A stretch of 64,000 nt of DNA from Panonychus citri (lineage: Eukaryota > Arthropoda > Arachnida > Trombidiformes > Tetranychidae). The stretch spans positions 117,066-181,065 of the forward strand of contig NW_026515531.1 in the NCBI RefSeq assembly GCF_014898815.1. The letters run 5' to 3'. Positions 50,687-62,705 of this stretch are shown here, in pieces. How positions within the stretch are numbered: the first letter of the stretch is position 1; every line of letters starts with the position of its first letter. Below the pieces are notes generated by a model. The model did no database searches, had not been told where the DNA came from, and worked only from the letters and a program-made list of their open reading frames with translations. The translations under genes were made by a program, and so were the position numbers.

Positions 50687-51339
50687 TTATGAAGAATCAC
50701 AATCGATTAGTGAGCCTTGTAATTGGAAAAGCTGATCGATAATTGATACCATTTGTTGCTGGTCGAGAAGATCAACTTTTTCAGGTAAAACGATTGCAGA
50801 GCAAAGTGATTGACTGGGAAGACAACGAGCCTTTAACTTTCTGCTAAAGGCATTGATCAACAGGTAAATAAAGTCAGAAATGTTCACGTTAAATGTTCCA
50901 GTTTGTGTAGTTCCATCAGTATCTGCAGGTGAAGCATCATTACGTTCACCTGAATGTGTAGTTGATCCCATGTATGGACCACGTCGTAAGGATCGTTTAC
51001 CATAACGAGCCATTGGGTTGGATTTATTTAGGCGCACATAACGGACGATTGGTGTTTTCCTCAAGAGTCCAGTAAGTCCCAATATCTGGTGTAGTTGAGC
51101 ATCTATAATTTTGGCGATATCGTCTCGATTTGCACCATCAGCTGTCAAGTTTTGAGCCAATGTACAAACTTCATTCAATTTAGATCCAGAGATTACCAAT
51201 GAAACGGGTCCACCAACAGAGTCTAAAAACAATCAATAAAAACAATCAATTAATCAAGACTAAAATCCAACCAATTATTATACTCACAGTCAATAGAACC
51301 GATAATAAAAATTACCAGGGTAAATATGAGTGAATTCAT
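50687..51339 (-). CDS. Small secreted array protein 15 (minus-strand subgroup)
   Basis: Exon 1 (51339-51288; MNSLIFTLVIFIIGSID) and exon 2 (51222-50687), 195 residues. Very close to array protein 12 over the whole exon 2 and 3' flank, including ARYGKRSLR and the exact C-terminal third (LPEKVDLLDQQQMVSIIDQL). Differences concentrate in the linker (RKTPIVRYVRLNKSNP). Its promoter and first exon, however, match array gene 16 rather than 12, so it looks assembled from two relatives. TATATAAATAG lies about 70 bp upstream (51,419-51,409). Confidence 0.88.
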
Positions 51340-51809
51340 GATTAACAATTAAAGAGGTATTCAAGTTGATACTGTTTCAAAATAAAATCATTCTCAATGC
51401 AAGTGAATCTATTTATATATCAATCAATTTAGTTAACTTAATCTGGATGGTAAAATTAGACCACAGATTAATCGTTGTTAATTGTTAATCGTAATTAGTT
51501 GTAGGCAGTTTAACATTTGTGTATTTGCTTAACATTTAAATTTGATTATGATAAAAGTATAATTAATGATTGAGAAATGTATTTACATAAATGTTATCAA
51601 TATTTATAAGTTGATTTTGTACCTTTCAAATCCTATCGATGATTATTATTGAGATAATTTATCGCCATGGTTATGATTAAAATATACTAACTGATTAAAT
51701 TAAAGTTTAATTTAAATACTGGATTAACCTATTAAGACAAATTTATTAATACAATTTTCAATTTTTATTTCGTAATCTTGTTACTCTCCCTTATTGAGAC
51801 AGTAAATAA
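51340..51809. promoter_or_regulatory. Upstream region of array gene 15
   Basis: About 470 bp. The first 300 bp is duplicated, with few changes, upstream of array gene 16 (52,457-52,770), including the TATATAAATAG box at 51,419-51,409. The rest is the 3' flank of array gene 16. Confidence 0.5.
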
Positions 51810-52456
51810 TTACGATGAATCACAATTGATTAATGAGTTCTGTAATTGAACGAACTGATCGATAATTGATAAAATTTGTTCTTGATCAAGTAGATCAATT
51901 GTCTCAGGTAAAACAATTGAAGAGCAAAGTGATTGACTGGGAAGACATCGTTTCTTGGCCTTTAAACTCAAGGCATCGATTACAATGTAGATCAAATCAG
52001 AAACGTTGAAATTAAATGTTCCAGTTTGTGTAACTGCTCCAGCCGATGCATCTTCTGCATCGGTATTACCTTCCCCTGAATGTGTACCTGATCCAATGTA
52101 AGTTTCATCACCTCGTTTATAACGAAGCATCGGATGTGACTTGATTCGACCTGTGTAACGGACGATTGGAAATTTCTTCAAAGATCCAGTTAATCCCAAT
52201 ATCTTATGTAACTGACGATCCAAAGTTTTGGAAATATCATCTCGAGATAATCCATTGATTGTCAAATTTTGGGCTAAATTACAAACTTCATTCATTTCAG
52301 CTCCAGAAATAACAAATGTTATTGGTCCACCAACAGTGTCTAAAAACAATCAATAAAAACAATCAATTAATCAAGACTAAAATCCAACCAATGATCATAC
52401 TCACAGTCAATGGAACCGATAATAACGATTACCAGAGTAAAGATTAGTGAATTCAT
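51810..52456 (-). CDS. Small secreted array protein 16 (minus-strand subgroup)
   Basis: Exon 1 (52456-52405) and exon 2 (52339-51810), 193 residues. Same layout as proteins 12 and 15 but more diverged: VGGPITFVISGAEMNEVC, a shorter linker in which the RYGKR motif has become LRYKRG (no glycine before the dibasic pair), and KKRCLPSQSLC. First exon, intron and promoter nearly identical to those of gene 15; TATATAAATAG at 52,534-52,524. Confidence 0.87.
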
Positions 52457-53303
52457 GATTAACAATTAAAGGTATTCAAGTTGATACTGTTTCAAAATAA
52501 AATCCTGCTCAATACAAGTGAATCTATTTATATATCAACCAATTTAGTTAACTTAATTTGGATTGTAAAATTGGACCACAGATTAATCGTTGTTAATTGT
52601 AAATCGCAATTAGTTGTAGGCAGTTTAACTTTTGTGTATTTGCTTAAATTTAAATTTGATTATGATAAAATTATAATTAATTACTGAATTTACATCATCG
52701 TTATCAATATTTATAAGTTGATTTTTTATCTTTCAAATCCTAGCGATGATTATTATTGGGATAATTTATCGCCATGATTATGATTTTTGTTAATTGTAAT
52801 TAATTGTCCGGTTTTGTTAATTGTGGTTTTTGATTGTAATGATTAGATTAACTTTGTTGTTTAATCATCATTGAGATATTTTATCAATGATTCAACTAGA
52901 CTTTAATCAGTTGAATCAATAGTTTACAGGAAGTAAATTGTGACTAGACCTTTGAATGATTAACTAAAGTAGTCAATGAATTTTTAATCATTCACAATAA
53001 TTGTTGAAAAATCGTCAGTATCAATTGTTGATTAACCCTGATTACAATTAAAATCACCTTTAGGATTGAGTTGATTAACCTTAATGAAAATAATAAATTG
53101 CTATTCATGATTTTCACATATGGAAAGTTAAACAAGTTGTATTGTTTTTAGCATTAATTAATTGTGAATTATTAATAATGTATTTAATTATGTTAACACA
53201 ATTAACTTGATAATTGCACAAGTTTTGTTAATATTTTGATTGTAACGAAACTTTAATTACAATTTAGATTTAGTTTGAACGTAATAATCAGCGAGTGAAA
53301 AAA
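52457..53303. promoter_or_regulatory. Divergent promoter, array genes 16 and 17
   Basis: About 850 bp between head-to-head genes. The left 300 bp repeats the gene 15 promoter. The right part is AT-rich with many TTAATTGT octamers; no clear TATA box for gene 17. Confidence 0.45.
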
Positions 53304-53809
53304 ATGGATTCATCAATGTTTTCAATTTCTCTGATGATTTTCATCAATATTATCGTAACAATTAAAGGTAAAATCAATTAATCGATAACAATAAATAAAA
53401 TATCAACAATTAACAATTTAATTAAACATTTAAATCAACAGGTAATCCAGTCTCTCAAGTTTCACCTATTGTAACAATTAAGGGAATTACGTTACAAGAT
53501 TTTTGCTTTCGAGCGGAAAAATTATCCTCAATGGGTCTTAACGAGACGGAAATTAATTCACAATTGATCAGTGAATTGGAACAATTAATTAAACGTGAGA
53601 ATCCTGATGTTAATCTAAAAGCGATAACGATGACTGGATTTATCAATATGATATTTTCCGATCTATTGAATTTCATCATGTCCACAAATCGACGACAGGC
53701 AATTGAAAATAATCAAACCAACAAATTGTCAAACGAATGTCCATCTTTCTGTTCAATCATTGAATTTCCCGAGAAAGTTAATTTGACCTCAGGAAAGGAA
53801 TCAGGATAA
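53304..53809 (+). CDS. Small secreted array protein 17 (possibly truncated)
   Basis: Exon 1 (53304-53367; MDSSMFSISLMIFINIIVTI) and exon 2 (53442-53809), 143 residues. Same subgroup as protein 13 by layout: TLQDFCFRAEKLSSMGLNETE, helix, a hydrophobic FINMIFSDLLNFIM, CPSFC and IEFPEKVNLTSG. The stop comes right after ESG, within the sequence TCAGGATAAC. In the next frame the family-like C-terminus continues (ITYDSSAFLQSLICHG...) for about 40 codons. One lost G at this point, the same spot as in the pseudogene at 49707, would explain the short product. A natural truncation or a sequence error are both possible. Confidence 0.8.
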
Positions 53810-54740
53810 CTTATGATTCTTCAGCATTTCTTCAAAGTTTAATCTGCCATGGGATCAATTTATCGCCGATAATCAAGCCAAGCTATGCAAATATAACTGT
53901 CAACAATTCTGGTTAATCATCGTCAACAACGTATCATTACCGTTTTAAATTGTCAGTCAATCCAATCAACAATGTGTCAGAATTAAAATTAATCACTTTT
54001 TGTTTTGTTTTAGTTTTTAATAGAATCCAAATAAAACCTTGACAAGTACAATGATTGAACATACAGCTCGTGTTTATGGAAGTGTATTTTTTTTTGTCTA
54101 ACAATTTGATTAAATACAATTCAATTTGAAAACATAGTGTGTCATAGTATTGATTCACATGAGATCAAATTGATTCACGATTAAGTTAATTGTTGATGAA
54201 ATAAACAGCCAATTAAAGGGTTGTAAACAAGAAAAGTTTCCGTTTTGCCCTCTGGTGGGTTAGCTTGTTTTTTTCTCGTTCTTGTTGTTATATAAAACGA
54301 AAAGACTTTACAATTAATTTTAATTTAGATAATTTCAATCACCTTTCTAACTCGGGTTTTAATTGTTGATCAACAATTTATTTCTAATTTTCGCCTTTCC
54401 TTGTGAGGATATACATATATATATATATATATATATAAATCGTGAACGTGTACATGTGAATCTGTGAATTCTGGTGGAGGATAAATTTTACTCTCGATTT
54501 ATAATTAGAGGAAATATAGAAGTTAATTAATCTGATCTATTTGATTGTGGTTAATGTTTATTTCCAATCAAGATCATCTTTCGTTTGGTGTTAACAATTT
54601 GTTTTCTTTTGTTTATTAATATTTTCTGTATTATATTATTTTCGTGGTTAATTGTCATCTCTCCCTCTATCTCTGTTTGAGATTGAATTACTCTGTGTTA
54701 TTAGTAGTTAATTGTTATTATTAATTGTTATTCATTAATA
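53810..54740. promoter_or_regulatory. Array gene 17 3' end and FAS-like upstream region
   Basis: About 930 bp. The first 120 bp looks like an out-of-frame continuation of array gene 17. A (TA)n run lies at 54,410-54,437, and the region from about 54,290 to 54,740 should hold the promoter and 5' untranslated sequence of the FAS-like gene (TATAAAA at about 54,291). Confidence 0.45.
54410..54437. repeat. (AT)n microsatellite
   Basis: About 14 units of AT, about 300 bp upstream of the FAS-like start codon. Confidence 0.9.
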
Positions 54741-57700
54741 ATGAATGAACGACCAGAAATTATCATCTCCGGAGTCTCTGGGCGATTCTCAAATTGTGCT
54801 AATGTTAATCAACTAAAGGATAAACTTTACAAAGGCGTTGATATGACCTACGATAATGAAGAAAGATGGCCAAAGGGTAAGAACGATAATCATTATTATT
54901 CTCAAGTTAATTGTGATTAATTTTCATTTGATTGGTTGATTAACTTTCCAGGAATTTATGGTTTACCATCAAAAAGTGGAGCTCTATTGGATTTACAAAA
55001 TTTTGATGCTTCGTTTTTTGGATTAACTGATGAAGAAGCGGATTTAATTGATCCCTCGACAAGATGTACCATTGAAACTACATTCGAAGCCCTTTGTGAT
55101 GCAGGTAATTAAAGTTAATTGTTATAATACAAATTCTTAACTTAATGGTATGAAAAAATGCTCAGTTAATTGTTAAACTTTGGTTATCAGAATGACATAG
55201 AGATTTCAAACACAAGGAAGTCAACAACAATTAACTTTTCCATTTTATTGATTATTAGCATAATTTCATTGATCAAAGTTTGGTGTAGTTTTTTTTGCAA
55301 ACTAGATTAACTTGATTATTTCTTAATCTAATTCACATTTTACAGGATTGGACCCATGGAATCTTGATAAAAGGAAGGTTGGATTGTTCCATGGACAAAC
55401 AAATAACGAAATGAATCGTTATTCAGTTGAATTTGAAGGGAAATCAACTAATCTACAGACACAAGAGCGTTTGATTGCCCACATATTCAACATTAAGAAT
55501 GGTGCTTTTCTGTACGAAACTGCTTGTTCCTCAAGTTTCACCGCTTTAGCTCAAGCATTTCTCCATTTAACTTGTGGTCATATTGACCTGGCGATCGTTT
55601 CTTGTGCCAATATTATGTGGACTCCAGCGATCGCTTTATCTTACCATAGACTTGGTTTAACTTCACAAATGGGTCAGTGTAAATTTCTTGACGCAAATGC
55701 ATCGGGATATGGACGAAGTGAAACCGTGGCAACTATAATTCTCGAAAAATCTTGTACTGCTCAAAGATCCCATGGTCAGTTAATTAACTCAGTAATCAAT
55801 TGTGATGGTTATAAGCCTCAGGGAATCACTTATCCATCATGGCAATCTCAGGCTTCCCTAATAAGTAAATGTTATAAAGAAAGTTCCATTGATCCGACAA
55901 AATTGGAATACTTTGAATGCCATGGAACGGGTACCGAAGTTGGTGACATGGTTGAAATTAAAGCTCTCTGGTCAGTTATGGGTAATGGCCGATCAAAGTT
56001 ACCTTTACTTTTGGGTTCGGTTAAAAGTAACCTTGGTCATTCAGAAGCGGGTTCTGGTTTATCTTCACTGATTAAATGTTTAATCATTTTTAAATTAAAT
56101 TCTATTCCAGCAAATCTTCATTACGAAAAACCTTCAACCCACATAACAGAATTGGAGAAAGGTTTTGTCGCTCCAGTTTTAAAAGAAACACCATTCAAAG
56201 GTCAATATATACCGATCAATAATTTCGGATTCGGTGGTGCTAATTGTCACATTGTTCTTGGACGGTCAATTCAAAATGTCCAGGATAAAGTATCGTCATC
56301 GTCCAGAGAGAAGCCGTTTTAATCTTATGCTGTGGTCGAACCACAATCTCCCTCCAATCCATGATGAATGGAATCGTTGAGATGAAACCCGAATCAATAA
56401 CACCTCATTTCGTTCATCTAGTGAACCGTTATTCGTACTTTATGTCAACCACAGCGAATCAAGAAAGAAAGATGAACCATCGAAGTTACATAATCTCTTG
56501 TCCTCGAAAAGGACTGAAAATCTCTTCCCATGAGTTGCCTTCCAGTTCAACGAAATTTCCAATCTGCTTCGCATTCCCTGGTGCTGGTTGTCAAATCGAT
56601 AATATGATTCAACCTTTCATGGGATTGAAACCTTTTAGAGAATCAATTGAAGATTCATTGTCACTTGTTGATTCAGATGGAAGTAAAAATGTTCGAGAAA
56701 TGATCTCAAATGCTCGACAATCTCATTGGAAAATTTTCACTCTGGGAATATTTCAAATTGCTGTGGTTGATACTCTTAAATCACTTGGAATTGTACCGGA
56801 CATTATTGTTGGTCATTCGTTTGGTGAATATTTTTGTGCTTATGCCGATGGTGTTTTATCCAAAGCTGAAGTTCTGGACATTTGCTATTCGGTTGTTCAA
56901 ATAATCTCCTCGATTATCGCTGAATCGCAAACATTTAAAAGCTACTCAATGATCTCAGTTGCATTGACCTGGGATGAATTATTACCACTAATACCCAACA
57001 ATCTGTATCCAGCATGTTTCAATACTGAGATAATATCACACTCGCTGGATTCACTGAAGATATTGTCCAGTTTTCGAATCATCTAAAGGTTCAGAATATT
57101 TTCAATCGGATCATTGATTCCTGTGGATTTGCCTTCCATACTCAAGCATTGGGTAAGATTATTGAACTTTTCCGCTGCAAGTTGACCCATTTTTCAAATG
57201 TTTATCGTAAACCAAGTGATAAATGGATAATATCTCATGATTCAAGTATGAATAGCGACAAATCACTTAATATTCAAAAACTTTGCGTTGAAATAATTGC
57301 GAATACAGTTCAATTTGAAAAGGCTTGTAAATCGATACCAAAAAATGCGATTTGTATTGAAATAGCACCGAGAAAATTTTTAACATCCTTGTTAAAATGT
57401 AATCTAACTGAATCATTGATTGTTGAGGTTCCTTTAAAGTTGGTAATCAACAATTGATCCAGATAGATGACCATAACAATCAAAACAATCATCGTCATTA
57501 TCCAGAGCTTCCTGGTAGCTTTTTAACTTCATTGGGAAATCTTTACATGAATGGTTGTCCAATCAATTTGGAATCAATTTATTCCCATAAATTGATTGGT
57601 CCATCTCCAGTTGATACACCTTTCCTTTCACCTTTAATCAAACTTGACCATTCAAATGGTCATTTGGTTCGTCGATTTCCGAATATTTCAATTCCAACAG

Positions 57701-59357
57701 CTCAGCTCAGGAAAATTTACCATCAACATTAATGAAAGTGATAAACAATATCTTGGGTTTTTCCATTATAATGGTTACCAAGTGATTCCAATTTCTGGTT
57801 TAATTCATTTGCTTTGGTCTAAATTTGCTTCATTAACAGCTCACAGTACCAATGATTTAGCTGTTTGTTTGGAGCGTATTAAATTACATCGACTTTCATT
57901 GTTTGATGATCAGAAATTATCGTTTCTGATTAAATTTCTTCCAACCAATCAAGGCAAATATAAGTTTACCATAGAAACTTATTCCGATAATTTAGTAATC
58001 ATGACAGGCTTGTATCCGATTTAAATGATTCCAATGGCGATGAAATGATTGCTGATCAAAATCACGATGATAATGGTCAATATGGTGATTCCAATTGTAT
58101 TGAGTCCAACATTTTCTATGGTATTTTATCACGTAATGGTCTTCACTATCAAGGTAATTTAAGAAATGTAATCCAGGTAAATGATAAAACAAACACAGGA
58201 ATTATGAGTAACAATCAAGATTGGATTATAAGGTTTGAATCCATGTTACAATTTACCAGTTTTTTCAACAATCAGGAAAATTCAAGTTCAATCACCAGAA
58301 AAATGGACAATATACCAATTCGTTTGGACGAAATCCATTGTATTCCTGGACAATTATCGCAAGAATCAACTGTCACCATCACCTATGATAAATATTCAAA
58401 GATAATTAGATCAGAATCAATTTATATCAGAGGAATACAATTTGGATCATTCCAATCACAATTACCATGTAAATTAAATCCAATGGAAGCGAGAATTGAA
58501 CAATTTATACCAACATTTAACCAGAAAGTTTATCATCCATTGGAAACATGTATCACAATTATAGTTGATCATTTGATTGAATTTACTGATTGTAATCAAC
58601 AACAGCAAAACGAATCACCAATAACATTGATAACTGCAACTCTAAATAAGGACAATCGTAATGATACCAAAAGAAATGATGAAAATTCACTTGGACAGTT
58701 AATTAGAGATGAATTACAAAAACGACGATCATCACAATGTAATTGGATTAAATTTGATTCACTTAATCAGTTTACCAATAAGAAAACACAATTAGACGGA
58801 AAAGGAAATGATTTAAATGAGATGATAAGTAACCGTTTGTTGATTATTGAAACAGATAATTCAACCAGTTTAATTGATTCTATTAGTGAATCAATTAGTT
58901 TGATGACAAAATCAACTTTTGATTTTATTATCGTTCGTCAATCAACAACAACAATCAATTCTGATTACGGTGAAAACAATAATGAGTTAGTTAATTATCT
59001 CAAATCAAATGGATTAATTTTTGTATTTTCCTCACAATCTGATCAATGTTTCATTCATCTGATTCGTTGGTCAATTGATGAAAACTTGATCAATGTTCAT
59101 AAAGTTAATTCATCATTTAAATTACCTTCATTTTCAAATGAATCAAATAATCTAAATTGCTTATTGGTTGACAATTTATCCTCATCTATTGGTTTAATTG
59201 ATAGATTAAAGATTGATAATCAAACAATACCATTGAAATGGTTAATTAATGAGACAAATGATGAAAATTGTTTCAATCAATTTATACCAATTGGTTTAAC
59301 TTATACTGTTTTAAGTGATGGTGTTCAAGGAAGTTACCATTATTTACCAATCAACTT

Positions 59358-59389
<32 letters not shown>

Positions 59390-61723
59390 TATCAACAACA
59401 ACATCATCATCATCATCAGTACCATCATCTAAATTGTTACAATCAACAATAGGAGCAAGTAACTTGACTCGTATTGACGATGAGACTTTGATTAAACTAT
59501 TGTCACCAAATGATTATGATACTTCAATTGTTATTTGTTGTAATCAACTTGCTAATTATTGTGGTTCACTAATTGGTTATTCACGGAAAGGTTTACAAGA
59601 TGAAATTGGTGAAATTGGAATAATTAAATATGATGAAATCACAGATGATTATCTAATTGTCCACCGTTGGTCTTACAATCAAATTCAATGGTCACTCGAG
59701 GAAGCAGCAACAATACCAATACCTTATTCATTGGCTTATTATGGTCTAATCATTGTTGGTCGTCTAGCACGTGGTGAAAATGTTTTAATTGTTAACGGTC
59801 ATACATCGGTTGGTTGGGCTATTATAACAATTTGTTTATCATTTAATTGCACCATTTACCTGTCGGTGGAAACGGAGGAGGAAAAGGTTAACCTGGTAAA
59901 ACGTTTTCCCTCACTGGTTGATAAACAGTTTCTAATTACAATAAACGGCCAAGAAATTGAGCAAACAATTAAAATTTTAACTAATGGTTACGGATGTGAT
60001 TTAGTTATTAACACTAACAGTAATAATAATATAACCAATAGAGATGTTAATAGTTACGATCAGGTCAAAGGTAATCAAGAGTTTTGTTGAAATGTTTATC
60101 GATTGGCGGAAGGTGCGTTGACCTTAACAAGTTTCCCATGTCGATTGACGATGACCTGGGATTGGCCATTTTCCTACAAAATATAACCTATTATGGTGCT
60201 ACACCGGAAGGAGTTTTCCAATCAATTGGACCAAATAAAACAGGAACCACAGGTAATCATCCTCATCACCGTTTAGCTGATTTAATGGCCAACCAAATAA
60301 ACAGTGGAATCATTTGCCCATTGATTGGTGTTGATTCACCTGAAATCATAAAAATTGAACCTAAAACAAAATGCAAACAACAATCAACTCGATCAAACAA
60401 TCAGTTACCTTTGGTTAATTTGATCATTGGTCAACCAGGTGATTTAGAACTTGAAATTATTGAGAAATCCCGTCGATATGATTCAATTTGCAATTTTATT
60501 CTTATTCCTATTAATCAATCATCCAAAGATATGATGATGTCTTTTCCATCATCATCATCATTTAGTAATAATAAGGAACAATCATCTTCACCATTATTAT
60601 TATTATCTTCATCCTCCAATTCATCAACAAGTTTATCTTCATTTCCATTAACACCAATTTCATCAACAAACCATCAACCATTGACACCGACACCGCCATC
60701 ATCAAATAATAACAATAATAATAATAATAAACCATCAGCATCACATTATCATCCATATATTATCAATCAACTTGGATTACTGGGTTGTTCATTTATTGAT
60801 ATTTCCATGAACGGTAAATCAATTGATAAAAGAGACACAATCAAATATCAACAAGTGTTGAAAGAAATTTCAAAAAGTTACAAAATTAACAAAGTTTTCC
60901 TTGTCTACCGTTCATCTGACCCGGACAATCAACAAACTAATCATCGTTACCATCAAGAGCATCCCAGTTCTCATCATCATCAACAACAACCACATCATCA
61001 CATTGATCTTTCAAATCAATTAATGATTCAATTATTGGATTATATTACTAATTCAAGGGAGATCTCAATCAACTTTCTCACCCTCATCTCTTGTTCATTA
61101 ACTCAAGGTAATATTTATACACTTATTTAGCCTTAAGTAAACTCGCTTTTATTAAACATATTTCTTTGTGATTATGATAACAATCAACAAATTCTTGACT
61201 AATTAACCAACTCTCTCTCACTAGCATACTCATAATGACTTTCATTCATGATGAATTAATGACACTTTCTGTTATATACACAATTTAAACTCGCATCTTT
61301 TATCACCTTAACCAAATCAACATTGATTAGTTTATATTAATTAATATATATGAGAGAACCATCAACAGCTTTGTTTATTTAATCATTATCACCAAAATTA
61401 ATTCTTTATTATTTTTCTCAATCAAACAGAATCTTTTTTTTTCTGTTGTTACCACAGACTTTTCTTGTTGCTTGTTTTTTTCCCAATCAACTTTAATGGT
61501 AACACAAACCGACATTAATGTTTAATTAAGGATTGACTAATGATGATGATAATCATAATAACTACAATACTGATAACTGATGATGACTATGATGAAAAAG
61601 TAGCAACAGTTAGTAAAAAAAAGCTGAGTTGTATTTAGATGATTGTGATAATTAAATTCAAACGTCTGGTTAGATTCAATGATTGGATCGGCTTTTGACC
61701 TGGAAAAACGTATATCATCAAAT

Positions 61724-61765
<42 letters not shown>

Positions 61766-62072
61766 ATCATAGATTTGAGAGAGACGTTATATTGCATTTT
61801 CAACGAATCCTGATTCAGAATATATTATATACAGAATACAAGTCATGGAGGTTGATAATAATTCAAATGATTATAACCATTTAATAGCAGTAATGATAAT
61901 TAGTCTATTCCCTCTTTATCTTCATCATCTCCTTTCGCTTTTACTTGATTGTTGCTGTTTATTACTTCTTATCATCTCTCTACCATCACCGGAAATTACT
62001 CTTACTTGTTAGTTGATTTTCTCTTTCTTTCCTTTGCATCTTTTTCTTCCATCATCCTCATCAATCGATCCT

Positions 62073-62147
<75 letters not shown>

Positions 62148-62705
62148 AGAGACGTATACACATATCTTTATCTTCCTTTTCTCTTCCAAATTTACTACGT
62201 ACAAATACAAATAATGTCCCTTTCCGGTTTGTTGAAGAGGAAGAGATCGTGAGAGAGACACTTTTTTTACACCCTCAGTAGAAAAGTATCTTGTTATTAT
62301 TACTTAAACATCCCTTCAAATGATAGATTATTGATTGTAACAATAGAATAGTTTTTAAATATTACAAATTAGAAAGCAAAAATCTATTTTCCTTTAACAA
62401 TAATTTACTAATGATGATAATTTATTTCTCTCCGTTATTATTATCATTTAGATTGTACTTTTATTTGGCCTCAATTGGTTAGGAAATGTCAACAATTTGG
62501 TAAAAGGTCCGGAGTTAACAGTATAACAATTAACTTGACTGATTTATTTTCATCCGATGATCCTAATTATTGGTCTCAACTGGATCAATACATAAGTCAA
62601 TTATATTGTCAACTAATTGGTTCTAATGATATGACAGATAATACTAATAATAACAGAAAAGTCAATGGAGTGTACAAATTAACTTGCAAAGTGGACAATC
62701 AATAA
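54741..62705 (+). CDS. FASN: Type I fatty acid synthase-like protein, disrupted
   Basis: Family of the cytosolic multidomain fatty acid synthase. Exons: 54741-54876, 54952-55104, 55346 to 61107 (with breaks) and 62452-62705. Ketosynthase is intact: TACSSS (Cys at about residue 157), ECHGTGT and SNLGH. Acyltransferase has the GHSFGE serine and FHT histidine, but the arginine of the usual WRGQ region is absent (CYSVVQ). In the dehydratase the catalytic His position reads Phe (GFFHYNG, near 57,765) and the Asp position reads Glu (FESMLQ, near 58,236). The enoyl-reductase glycine motif reads NGHTSVGWA. Only a remnant of ketoreductase follows, with long Ser/Asn/His runs, and the gene stops without ACP or thioesterase. 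Frame changes at about 56,312, 57,030, 57,438, 57,712, 58,015 and 60,080: five equal one lost base, one equals one gained. Either a decaying paralogue, a divergent non-synthase protein, or partly an assembly artefact. Confidence 0.8.
59358..59440 (+). repeat. TCA/ATC run coding poly-Ser in the FAS-like gene
   Basis: A run of TCA codons giving about ten serines, then ACA/TCA codons, in the linker before the enoyl-reductase domain. A second Ser/Thr/Pro/Asn run is at about 60,545-60,735 and a His/Gln run at about 60,970-61,000. Such runs are unusual inside fatty acid synthases. Confidence 0.8.
61726..61762. repeat. (GA)n microsatellite
   Basis: About 37 bp of GA repeats in the last FAS-like intron. 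Confidence 0.95.
62076..62145. repeat. (TC)n microsatellite
   Basis: About 70 bp of TC repeats, 314 bp after and complementary to the (GA)n run. Confidence 0.95.

Larger units (their letters stand above)
61108..62451 (+). other. Last intron of the FAS-like gene
   Basis: A GTAAT donor at 61,108 and a TCATTTAG acceptor ending at 62,451 join in phase (G|AT). At 1.34 kb it is far longer than the gene's other introns. It contains a (GA)n run at 61,726-61,762 and a (TC)n run at 62,076-62,145 in opposite purine/pyrimidine orientation. Without splicing the protein would end five codons into the intron. Confidence 0.55.
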
